NCBI GenBank assembly: GCA_000320545.1
Contig: ADNK01002524.1
Location: 25,001 to 89,000 of the forward strand
Direction: 5' to 3'
DNA from: Bigelowiella natans CCMP2755
Taxonomy: Eukaryota; Cercozoa; Chlorarachniophyceae
Length of the DNA: 64,000 bases
Every line of letters begins with the position of its first letter. The first letter of the stretch is position 1. The position numbers and the translations under genes are program-made. Below the pieces are notes generated by a model that searched no databases, was not told the DNA's origin, and was given only the letters and a program-made list of their open reading frames with translations. Below, one piece after another: positions 54,382 through 64,000 of this stretch.

Positions 54382-55875
54382 TGTTTATGTGTGCTTTACG
54401 ATAAACTACCTCTTCCATTTAAATGAGAAGGGGGGGAGGAGAAGAAAAGCATTCTTCACACAATTGCAGATCATCGTGCATCAGTCATTTCTGGTACTAA
54501 TTGTGTGATGATGATGCGTTGACAGTCGAAGCATTTGTTTTTCCCAACATTACAACATATGAATGAGCAGCACTCTCATTAGCATTCCTATCTATCTTTA
54601 CGATGTCACGTACATGTAGTCGTCATCGTCACACTACCAGCATAGTATTTGTGTTTAGAGAAGTAATTGCGTCATTTTTCTCCTCCTCCTCCTCCTCCTC
54701 CACCTCCTCCTCGCCCTCCTTCTCGCAATCCTCGTTGGCAACCACCAGACTTAGCATCTAAAGAACCTTTTCCTAAAATGATGCGTAACGCCGTTGGATT
54801 CCCTCCTATTAACGTTCTTTCAAGAATAAAGGTGGTGATGGGGGAGGAAGGAAGGAAGGAAAAACGAAACCTAGAAAGGATGGATATGAGTGGGGGAAGA
54901 GGGGGGGGCAAAGGGAGAGATGATGATGGTTTGTTTTGGTATTACGATAACAAGAATAACATGTTTGTACCAACAACAACAACAACTACCGACAGATGGG
55001 CAAGATGGGTACCGGAAAGATTCCTAATCTAGTTGCTTTAATGGCAGAAATCAAGGTGTTTATCCAGAGTAGGGTGGGTAGTGGATCATGATGATGAGAG
55101 CTGCAATGACTTCACCCTCTCTCTTCCTCATCGCCTTCCCCCTTCTCCTCGCCCTCCTCTTCTTTTCTTTCATGCTCGTCTCAAATCATCGTTCTGAGAG
55201 AAACTCATCATAAATTGATAAACATAGCGAGCCTCTCCCAGCAAAGGAAATATTAACATCGGAGTCGACGTAGTTGCGCAGGTGTGGATAAGAAGAAGAA
55301 GAAGAAGAACAACAACAACAACAACAACAACAAGTACCTGTGTGGAGAACATTAATGATCATCACAAAGGCGTTGTTTTGATCTTAGCGTTTGTTGGTTT
55401 GTTATTCATTGCATCCTTGCATCATCATCAATCAATAAATCAATAAATCAATTAACCAATCAAGCAATCAATCAATCAATCAATCATCAGGCACTGTTAT
55501 ACGCGAAGGGGGGTGCTTCAGTGATCTCAGTGCTGACAGAGCCAAAATGGTTCAAGGGAGATATAAAAGGTAGTAGTCGTAGTGCTACGGTTGAGAGTAG
55601 GAGGAGGAGGAGGAGGAGGAGGCAGTAATGGAGAAGAGAGAACGAAGTAGTAAAATTCACTTCATAATGTATTGATGACGATGATTGCCTCTTATTCGTT
55701 TTTATTCTAGTTGCGTCGTTATCACCTTGTTTCCGTTGGCTTTACCAAAATGAAAATGCACAACAACAACACCAACAACAACAAACAACAATAACAACTT
55801 GTCTGCTGTAGATTTAAGAGCCGTTAAAGAAGCTGTGATGACTTTGGAAAATCCTCCAGCAGGTAGCAGTTGTAT

Positions 55876-55908
<33 letters not shown>

Positions 55909-56574
55909 CGGTACAACAACATCATCATCATCATCATCGTTGTTATCCTCATTCATCAGTGTACAACAACATCATCATCATCATCGTTGTTATCCTCATT
56001 CATCAGTGTTGCTCAAGGACTTTGTTGTTCACGAATATCAAATTCTACAGGTTGACACATGCAGTAGCTCTGCTTATCATCGCCTATATATATATATATA
56101 TATATATACATATATGTATACATATAATCCAGCTTGTAGTAGCAATAGTAAACCGACTTACTATCTAAATAATAGCTGAGATAATTATCATTATTATCAG
56201 CATCATCATTACAATCATTATCACTAACAATACTGTGATTATTGATGTTGGTAGGCCCGTTGTAACGGAGCTGATTTAGTGCTATTGATAGTCACACTTC
56301 TCCCTTTACCAAAGCTAAAGCACTTTATCGACGGTATCCTCCCAATTCTTGTAGTAGTAGTACTAGTAGTACTAGTAGTACCAGAAGTAGCAGGTGCAGC
56401 ATGTAGGATTTTACGTTAATATATAGTCAAGCTTTGCATTCATAGCGATCATCAAGCATCACTATCGATAATGAAGGAGTAATTAATTGTCGATAAGAAT
56501 ACCTAGTATATGAGATAGAAAGGGGGGGGGGTTGGTTTTCCTTACTGCTGTGATTGTTATAATACGCGACAGGT

Positions 56575-56616
<42 letters not shown>

Positions 56617-57076
56617 ATATGGCAGTTTTTGTTCTTGGTGTGTTTGTTACGAGAATAGCCATCATCATCAGCAGCAGCATCATCAGCATCATAGCCATTA
56701 TCGTCATCCTCATCGTCATCATCGTCATCACCACCAGCTGATTCATCGATTATTCTTATTTTTTCATTAGTTTGTCGGTGCTTGGGCATGGAACCATTAG
56801 TAGAAGTAGCTAGAGAAGAGGAGGTTACTGCGAAATGCTCTGTTGTGAAAAAGAACAACGAGAGGAAGAAGAAGAAGCAGCAAACATCTCGCATCATCAG
56901 TCTATCTGCTTCTCGTAGCTGTTGATCCTTATTCACTCTTTCACATCGATCTGCCGGTGCGTACATTAAGTTGTTATTCATGTATATCGATTCTGCTCAG
57001 GTCAAGACGGCTCTTGAGGCTGGGGCCAAGTTTATCGGTAGTAATGTTTACACTTAAAAGAAATGCCGATAGTGTT

Positions 57077-57109
<33 letters not shown>

Positions 57110-57563
57110 ATGCAGTCTGTGGTAGTAGCATTAGTAATAGTCGTGTAAGAATCATCATCACCGTTATCATCATCGATATCATCATCATTTGTCCTGCCTT
57201 TCATTACCTTTTAATAATTATGGCGCTGCTCTCTCCTCCTCCTCCTCCTCCTCCTCCTGATCAGGCATCAACAACAGGAACCTCAAGACCTTTCATGTAG
57301 ACATGGATACAACGAGTGAGTAGTTACTTTACCTTGGGGCAAGGGCTTTAGTTGGTGTTGTTATCGATGCCTCTTCCATCCTTATTGTTACTGCCGTTGT
57401 TTTGAATAAATGAGTGTACATTCACTCCACCAACTAACCAAACTTTTATCATTTATGTGGTTATTAGATCGTGTGGCGAAGTTAATCCCTGATGACGTCC
57501 AAATCGCTGCTTTGAGCGGTAGTAGTTCTCATGCTCTTTATTCGATCTCTCCCCTCCCTCACT

Positions 57564-57595
<32 letters not shown>

Positions 57596-57790
57596 TATCA
57601 CCATTGCGGCAAATCTCAGACAAATGTTTTTTCCGATATTCAATATTGCCCTGGAAGTGCTAATGCGTTGGTACTACTACTACTACACCATATAAATACA
57701 AAGGAATCAAAACTCGAGATGATGTTCTCAAATTCAAAAAGGCAGGAGCTTCGGTACTGAAGAATTCAGAAAACGGAGAGAATTCTCTCT

Positions 57791-57831
<41 letters not shown>

Positions 57832-58332
57832 ATATTTGTATGATTCTTACGCCTACCACTCCTTCTCCATGGCATGGCCATTCTGCTTTAGTACTAAAGT
57901 GGCAAGAATAACAAGAATGATAATAAGAGAAATGAAATCATGTACATGATAAAATAGGCCGTCTCCTCCTCCTCCTCCTCCTCCTCCTCCTCCTCCTCCT
58001 CCTCCCCCTCTTCCTCTTCCTTCCCTATCTTGCTTCGCCTTGATCTAACGTGCTCCCATTGCATGTACACGTGCAGGCAGTGCTAGTAGGAGAGACTCTC
58101 ATGAGATCAACCGATGCCTCGGTACTAGTACTAGTAGTGGTAGTAGTTGTAGTAGTAGTAGTAGTAGTAGTAGCAGCAGCAGTAGAGTCAACGATAACAG
58201 TCCCCTCCCACGTGAAAATACCAGCAGTAGCAGTTGCAGCAGCAGCAGAAGTAGTAGTAGCAGTTGCCATGCAGAGTCATCACACTTTGTATAATCTAGG
58301 TCAAAATTAAAGAGCTGATTTCGGGAGAGTGA
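48669..58332 (+). CDS. Bifunctional anthranilate phosphoribosyltransferase / indole-3-glycerol-phosphate synthase (TrpD–TrpC fusion)
   Basis: About 30 short exons can be joined in phase from ATG at 48669 (MASALKH) to TGA at 58330. The first half is Trp[15 protein letters not shown], the PRPP loop [52 protein letters not shown] and [16 protein letters not shown]. The second half is Trp[91 protein letters not shown] and [10 protein letters not shown], ending [10 protein letters not shown]. The halves are linked by an exon at 54431–54493 whose phase fits both sides ([20 protein letters not shown]). The two enzymes carry out the second and fourth steps of tryptophan synthesis from anthranilate. 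ALSGI rather than bacterial ESGI recalls fungal-type enzymes, from memory. The N-terminus has no obvious targeting peptide, but exon 1 is short and upstream exons cannot be excluded. Confidence 0.88.
49732..49833. repeat. 51-bp tandem duplication in intron
   Basis: Two near-perfect copies start at 49732 and 49783 with CACAACACACACTACCACAT and end GGCTGTACCTG, followed by a (GT)n run. They lie in an intron of the TrpD–TrpC gene. Confidence 0.9.
50246..50360 (+). repeat. 56-bp tandem duplication copying a splice acceptor
   Basis: The acceptor and exon start CATGATTAGGGGGAGATG occur twice, with AG at 50292–50293 and 50348–50349. Only the second leads into the open TrpD frame ([11 protein letters not shown]); the first reaches an in-frame stop. 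Confidence 0.9.
51208..51352 (+). repeat. Three-copy repeat containing a splice acceptor
   Basis: ATCATCA(T/C)AATTCAGG(A/C)AAT occurs with CAG ending at 51229, 51293 and 51344. The last copy is the acceptor of the TrpD exon [10 protein letters not shown]. Confidence 0.85.
55930..56016 (+). repeat. 47-bp tandem duplication copying a splice acceptor
   Basis: TTGTTATCCTCATTCATCAG followed by TGT occurs twice, with CAG ending at 55959 and 56006. The second copy is the acceptor for the TrpC exon beginning [12 protein letters not shown]. Confidence 0.9.
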
Positions 58333-59810
58333 GAAAGGACACAACCGATTGTTGTTGTGGAAAGTAAATAGCTTTCCATTTCAACGCCATATACATTTAT
58401 TCAGCTAGACATGATTACACGCTAGCATTTGCTGTGCATATATTGATGGATACAGAGATAGTATTGTATTCGCATATTATTTCACCATAACATCAATAAG
58501 TCCAAATAATAGAATATATCTGATTTGTTGAATAAGACTGCTGATACATTATCATAATGTCGTCTTCGTATTGACCCTAGCTAGCTCTGTCGCTGATGTG
58601 AGGGGTTGAACAAAATATAACTTGATGTAGATGAGTGTCTAATTACTTCGTTGGCAACTAGTGTAGACTATCTTTGTAAGAGGTTTGTAAGACATGGCGT
58701 AGAATCATCAGTGATGGTACGATGACAAATAACGTACAGAATATATAATGAACAAAGCATTTATCATGCATTATATGCGCCGTGCGGCAAATAATAGCAA
58801 TCCTAGATTAATTGTGCACCGCGCATGCCTCGTAGCATGATGTCATGTCATGAGTATTGTTCGTGTGTGAACAACGCATAATGACCGCCATTCGATCCAG
58901 CGTTGTCTGGATGTGTGTGTTCGAAAGATTGTTTGCCGTTTGCACATCTAGCTAACTAGCTAGCTAGCTAGACATCCTTACATTGATCTAGAAGTGATTG
59001 GCTTTGTCTAGTTGTGACGCAGTAAGACCTATAGAGCTAGCATGGCCATGACTAGATGATGTAGCACTACAGAGCAGGTGCCAACTACATCGAATGTTGT
59101 ATTCACGTATTCACACAACTTGTGTCTCTCTAGCTCTCACTGTTGCTAGATTGTCGCATTGGTCGTGCTAGCGTGTCTAGATGCACGTCTAGCTAGCTAG
59201 CTAGCTAGATGGAGCTAGAGAGCTTGCTAGATTGAAGCGACATCACAACATTGTCCATTCTAGTTGCTCATAGCTGCATGCTAGCATGATAGCTAGCTAG
59301 AGTTAGGAGCAAATTTGCTAATCATGAGCACAGGCAAACACGCACTAGCTCTAGAGCTGTCATGCAATGCTAGGATGTGCACGCCACAGTGCACAATTGC
59401 ACATCCATCGGTCGCAATGCAAGGTATTCGTCAATCTCATAACAGCACATGCAGCATGAGAGTTCTCTAGGTTCTGCATCATGTCAATTGCTTTGCAAAC
59501 CCAAATCCAGCTGAAGATGTGACATGATCGCAGCATTCGTTAGCTCTAGAGCTGTGAATGGCAGCATTCATTGCATTGTCATCGGATTATGTGGCATGTC
59601 TTGCACATCAAAACAATAAGCAAATAAACACTAGAAACAAAAGAGTCTATCATTGACAAAAAATGGGTTCCTTGATTTGTAGCTCAAAAAAGCGAACATT
59701 ACATCCCAACAGTGGTCAAATCGGCCTATCACATTAATAAACACAAAGACTTTTCCGAGCGTAAGTATCTCATGCTATTGTCTTCGACCATTTATTGCCA
59801 TGATTCTTGT
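58333..59810. other. Convergent spacer with CTAG-rich island
   Basis: This lies between TrpD–TrpC (+) and the glycosyltransferase (-). From about 58570 to 59620 it is dense in CTAGCTAG, GCATG, GCTAGA and ATGCATG words, including self-complementary (CTAG)n at 58949–58971 and 59189–59209. No gene, RNA or microsatellite array is recognised. Confidence 0.55.
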
Positions 59811-61726
59811 TTAGCTTGGAGGAGAAAGGGCATCGAGCGATTCTCGAATGAAAGTCCAATATTTAAACTTGCTGTGGCCTGGAAAATGCCCGAGGCAAAC
59901 CTGTTGAGTTGGAAGTCATTATGATGGATAAGTTATAGCCACGTGGTGGTAATGACTTTCGACATGTTATATATTCATCTTCTAAGTAATCATAATAATA
60001 ATTATGATAACAAAGAAAGTTAAATATTAAATAATACCTGCTCGTCAACAAAGGTGTTGTACAATGCACCGTCGTCTCTCACCTCCCAAACTTTATCCAC
60101 TTGCACGAATGACATTACGTTAAACAGCTCCTGGCCGAAATCAACAGTAACCTTATCCTAATCGATGCAAATGTAAATGCATTCGTTACTCTATCACATA
60201 TGGACATTTTTCATGCCAATAATTACTACAAAAAGTAAACATGATTTTCGCATGCTGGGAAGTGATAAAAGTCTGTACATACTACAATCACCACCTTATG
60301 ATCCAGGTAGTAATTCCAATAGAAATGCTGCGCATGCATTTGATTATGGGGGGGGATAAGAAATGAGAGAAGGCTTTTCGTTATAAAACATGAAAGGTGC
60401 AACTTATCTGAGCTACACTCCATGCAAACAAAACTACCTGGTCAGTAGGCTTTCTATTGTTATGCGTTTTGACATATTTCGAAAGACGTTTTTTCCAATT
60501 ATCTCCAGGGTGACGTGCTTGGAACAAGTCCAAATACCCATCAAGTGCTGTTCGTGACATTTCTAACCAGCAGAAAAATAAGAGAGGAAAAGAAGAAGCA
60601 TTATATCATTCGTAATTATCAGCATTATTTGTTATCGCAGCGTTGTCCCCTTCCTCTTTACCCTTAGCTCAGTTGGTAATTACAACGTTTGAAGACAACA
60701 AAGCAACAGCAGCAGCTTGCTGTAACAGTATCACCTTGAAGCATAGAGGCAGGTCCCATAATCGTGCCAGAGTTCATATAGATAAACCCATCTTGATCGT
60801 ACTTACGGTCTGCAAGCTGCTTAAGTTGCTCCATATCGATGAGCTAGAATAATCAGCAATGATAACCACACCCATTCACATTATTTTAACTTTTGTTATT
60901 TTCAGAAGGCACGCTCTGTTTGCATTTGTAACGCACTTACTTACTACGGCTGTACAATTGTTCTACACCTGGGGTTTTTCACTTGCAATGTAGCGAGGAA
61001 CTTGAGGGACTTCGTCAGGCCTGTCCGTATCGAACGAGTTAAGCTCTGCTCCAAATACAATTCGCTTTCCACCACTTTTCTTGACGATGTTATGGTACTT
61101 CTTAATCATCTGAATTTGAAAGATAGGGGGGACCACCGTAAAAATAATGGAAACAGCATCTATATGATGTTTCAATTTTGGAGTAATTTGTGAGAGTTAA
61201 TTTGTGAGAGTTTAAATACCATATCCATGTCGCACGACTTTGCGATGACTACATCGGAATCCACAAGGAGAACGAGCTGTTCTGGGTTACTTGCAGTTAC
61301 GTTCTTCAAGTAGTGGTTTGCAATAGCCATCTTAGTTGTAGTGCGAAGAAGAGTTATGTGTTATGTTCAAACCATCGCAGATTGGAAGAAAATATGCCTT
61401 CCAAAACATTCTACAGAAGATTGTTATACATCATCGAAGATTAACGCTACCTTAGTCCTGAAACCTCGAAAGACTTCTCCCTTTCCAATCTGTTGAAAAC
61501 GCTCATCTCCTTTCGTGGAGAGCCGAAGGAGAGTATCCTTCATTGTGCGAGTTTCAACAGAAGCAATTCGCAAGGTTTCTTTGGAGGAGGATGGGGTGGA
61601 TCCAACATAAATCAGCTCGAAAATCCCAGTTCCATGAAGCTTGCTATGCTCTGCGATCTCGGGGTCCCACACAGCCTCAACGCGAAGGATGGCGGCGACT
61701 ATAAGAGCAAAGTAGAAAGCAATCAT
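59811..61726 (-). CDS. Secretory-pathway glycosyltransferase related to the PLOD/procollagen glycosyltransferase domain
   Basis: Seven exons (61726–61451, 61330–61220, 61109–60969, 60843–60735, 60562–60438, 60157–60038, 59900–59811) join in phase to 323 residues. The N-terminus MIAFYFALIVAAILRVEAVW reads as a signal peptide. The core contains FRGFRTKMAIANHYLKN, QLVLLVDSDVVIAKS with a DxD-like metal motif, RIVFGAELNSFDTDRPDEVP, and GFIYMNSGTIMGPASMLQ, matching the order seen in procollagen lysyl hydroxylase glycosyltransferase domains (VFSAE…, then YLNSGGFIG). The end has TFVDEQVCLGHFPGHSKFKYW and SLDALSPPS before the TAA. It should transfer a sugar from a nucleotide sugar in the ER or Golgi lumen; substrate unknown. 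The reading frame just upstream (61781–62292) may be part of the same gene, in which case the hydrophobic segment would be internal. Confidence 0.7.
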
Positions 61727-61780
61727 CTGCAGCTGTTTGTCCTGACAGCGGAAGGTGGAGAATGCAATTTTCGGACGAGT

Positions 61781-62292
61781 CTAGGAGTACTGAAGCAGAT
61801 TTTTTAGCACTAACTCAAAAAAACTGTGCAGCAAATGATGTGGAACGTGGAACGAAGGTTTTGCGGCATCGACGTAGCACCGGGGTAAGACAGCGAATAC
61901 CGGAACTCCGGCGGTGACATATGAAGGTACCGTATGGCTGTTCCTAGTCAAAAACTCCCGGACAATGACGGGATTCGCTTCGACAATTTGCTTCAAATTA
62001 TCGAAAATCATCCACTTGAACCACCGGTTTTTGTCTGAGGATATCAAGTTTTTGAAATAATCGCCGGTCATATCAAGGTTGCGCCAAGTTTAAGCAAAAT
62101 ACGCGATAAAATGGAAATATCAGCAACAATCGACCTACATTTGAAACAATCGAATCCAACCCTACCTTTAGCTCTGAATACCAGCAGAATCTCATACTTG
62201 GCTAATATTGGATCCCATCCCAATTTGAAAGTCTTCAGATTTCTTTTGTTGTCGCAAAAAATATTTATCATCCATTCATCCGTTTTCTTCAA
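61781..62292 (-). CDS. Hypothetical protein, possibly the 5' part of the glycosyltransferase gene
   Basis: Two open minus-strand frames overlap as ATGA at 62068–62071. Splicing from GTAGGG after FRAK (near 62164) to the acceptor ATATCCTCAG (near 62036) gives a continuous frame: DEWMINIFCDNKRNLKTFKL, YEILLVFRAK, then DKNRWFKWMIFDNLKQIVEA and FELVLKNLLQYS with stop at 61781. I recognise no family. Only 54 bp separate this stop from the ATG of the glycosyltransferase. A 49-bp intron (GTACTC to CTGTCAG) would join the two in frame (LLQ then DKQLQMIAFYF). The first exon start is uncertain because no good ATG precedes it. Confidence 0.35.
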
Positions 62293-62485
62293 CTCAGTGG
62301 TTCTGCCACAATCTCACACTTCCGCACCACACGCAAGTACCGCACCCTGCCCACCCCTTATCCACGTGTGTCTCAGATCCTTCAAACGAGAATTTTAAAC
62401 CGATTCAATGCTTACAAATACACTTATCATTATTTAGTGGATGCTTGTCAATGTTTTCTATGGATATCCTCCCGCTTTTTTAGTG

Positions 62486-62491
62486 TATAAA
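62486..62491 (+). promoter_or_regulatory. Possible TATA-like element of the ascorbate peroxidase gene
   Basis: TATAAA lies 112 bp upstream of the chosen start codon at 62598, after a T-rich tract, in the spacer shared with the divergent minus-strand frame. It is the only such element noticed near a start, and may be chance. Confidence 0.25.
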
Positions 62492-62597
62492 TGAGGAAAG
62501 TAGGAGACGATGCGTGGTTCCGATGTCCTTAGACATACATGTAAACCTTAGATATTTAATAGCTTACATTACTTTATTTGAAATCAGAGGAAAGAAT

Positions 62598-64000
62598 ATG
62601 CAGCACCCTGGTTCTTCCACCGACTACGTCTCTTTGGACCTCAATGTACCTGCCCCTTCCACGCCTCGCAGGAAAATTAACCTTCGCTACGTGGCAGTGT
62701 TTGCTGGGGTTGCTGTTGTAGCTTTGGTTGCACTTTCCGGTGCTTACAATGTCCTAGGGCGCGGTCTTGCTACACGTAGCACAGCCTTCCGCGCTCCTTC
62801 ACTAGCTCGCAATCAGTTTGCAATTTCGTCCCCTCTTGCTGGATGCGGACGAGTACCACGAACCGCCATGTTCGCCACAGCGACCGATTTGAAACTTGAC
62901 TGGGCTGGTCTTAAAAATGATCTTGCAACAATGATCAAAGCAAAAGAATGCGGGCCTATTATGATCCGGCTTTCTTGGCATGATGCTGGTACCTACTGTA
63001 AGGCTGACAACAGTGGAGGAGCAAGAGGTGCTCAGCGTTTTGAAGAGGGAGAATCTCAGCATGGCGCCAATGCTGGACTTGACGTTGCAATTGGCCTCTT
63101 GAAGGACATCCAGGAGAAGTAATTTATCATTTTTTTCGTAAATCTTGAATCAAAGATTGAACTGTTTAACTTCGAGAACAAAGACTGCTTAATTAATTCT
63201 TAACTTTATGATTTTGGTGAGCTAAGCTTATCGCTGAGTGCCCAAACACATCATATATATATCATGTATTCAAATCTGTTTTCTAACTATATCTCCTCGC
63301 TACCCCTATCTCCAGATATCCCATCAGCGCTGCCGACCTTTGGGCATTTGCTTCATGTGTAGCAACGGAGGTGATGGGAGGACCAAAGATTGCTTTCCGT
63401 GCTGGGCGTGACGATATTCCTGATCCAACCGGCTGTGTTGAAGAAGGAAGGCTTCCCGACGCTGATAAGGGCTCAGACCATCTGCGATCTGTATTTGGAC
63501 GAATGGGCTTCAGTGACAAGGATATCGTTGTCCTTTCTGGGGCACATACCGTTGGAAGGTGCCATGGAGACCGAAGTGGTTTCGAAGGTAGCGATGAATA
63601 GTAATACTAGCAACACAATGCTACTATGTCCTGGTTTGCGCAACGTATGCAATATTCGATTCCCATATTATCAACTGCGCATTGAGGCATGCTCATAAAA
63701 TGGAAGTCTTTCCACAGTTCAGATTCTGGATTATTTCTATTCACAGCCACTATATCCTCATTGCTTGGTTTGTATTGTTTAAGGTGCATGGACTGAGGCT
63801 CCTCTTCAATGGGACAACGCCTACTTCAAGAACATAATGTCGAAGAGCTACGCAGCGGAAACCACTGCTGCTGGCAACCCGCAGTACAGAAATGCCGATG
63901 CTGATATCATCGCTTTGGAAACAGACCTTGCTCTCACTACTGATCCTGAATTCAAGAAGTACACAGAGGAGTTTGCCAATGATGCTGAAGCTTTCAACAA
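62598..64000 (+). CDS. APX: Ascorbate peroxidase (class I haem peroxidase), 3' end outside the window
   Basis: Exons 62598–63118, 63316–63587 and 63784 to the window end join in phase. The haem peroxidase core has the distal site [12 protein letters not shown] (Arg124, Trp127, His128 in this model), [34 protein letters not shown], the proximal haem ligand in [21 protein letters not shown], and [17 protein letters not shown]. It removes hydrogen peroxide with ascorbate; class I also includes cytochrome c peroxidase, which I cannot fully exclude. Residues 30–48 are strongly hydrophobic, preceded by about 29 polar residues and followed by a Ser/Arg/Ala-rich stretch to about residue 92. This layout fits a signal anchor plus transit peptide for a complex plastid. 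The start at 62598 was preferred over the in-frame ATG at 62514, which would add an unlike, hydrophobic leader. Confidence 0.87.

Overview
The window is nuclear DNA of a eukaryotic, very probably photosynthetic protist. Almost every gene is split by spliceosomal GT–AG introns, down to about 50–60 bp. Most introns in the longer genes are packed with di- and trinucleotide microsatellites such as (TA)n, (GT)n, (GA)n, (CTA)n/(TAG)n and (ATG)n. An STN7/Stt7-type thylakoid kinase is present, and both it and an ascorbate peroxidase begin with a hydrophobic signal/anchor-like segment followed by a transit-like stretch. This suggests an alga with a complex (secondary) plastid. I cannot fix the lineage from sequence alone.

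Layout: (1) an Ecdysoneless/SGT1 gene (+, 5' part outside the window) to 3010; (2) a RasGEF-domain gene (-, about 5.7–10.2 kb); (3) an EB1-type CH / coiled-coil / C2 gene (-, 11.7–13.8 kb); (4) a Mob kinase activator (+, about 14.8–16.2 kb, 5' exons unresolved); (5) a Mediator MED21 gene (-, 16.8–17.4 kb); (6) a membrane-anchored cysteine synthase / cystathionine beta-synthase family gene (+, 18.0–22.3 kb); (7) a plasma-membrane-type H+-ATPase (-, 27.4–33.9 kb, about 23 exons); (8) an STN7-like kinase (+, 36.3–46.1 kb, well over 20 exons); (9) an intronless ubiquitin-like protein with two unfamiliar tandem repeats (-, 47.4–48.3 kb); (10) a TrpD–TrpC fusion for tryptophan synthesis (+, 48.7–58.3 kb); (11) a PLOD-like glycosyltransferase (-, 59.8–61.7 kb), possibly joined to an upstream unknown reading frame (61.8–62.3 kb); (12) ascorbate peroxidase (+, from 62.6 kb, running off the window).

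The genes are not an operon; they mostly alternate in strand. Intergenic DNA falls into two classes. Every convergent spacer, and the one tandem spacer between RasGEF and EB1, holds an island rich in GCATGC, TGCA and CTAG words, poor in microsatellites, and free of recognisable genes. The divergent (promoter) spacers lack this signature. The largest island (about 23.1–27.3 kb) carries perfect hairpins with covarying stems and minisatellites.

The most unusual signals are the 3'-flank islands; repeated short tandem duplications that copy splice sites (five clear cases, three of them in the TrpD–TrpC gene); the EB1–C2 and TrpD–TrpC fusions; the CX4C redox motif of the kinase interrupted by an intron; and the ubiquitin-like repeat protein. 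All gene models were spliced by eye from reading-frame continuity and protein-family resemblance. No alignment or search was run.
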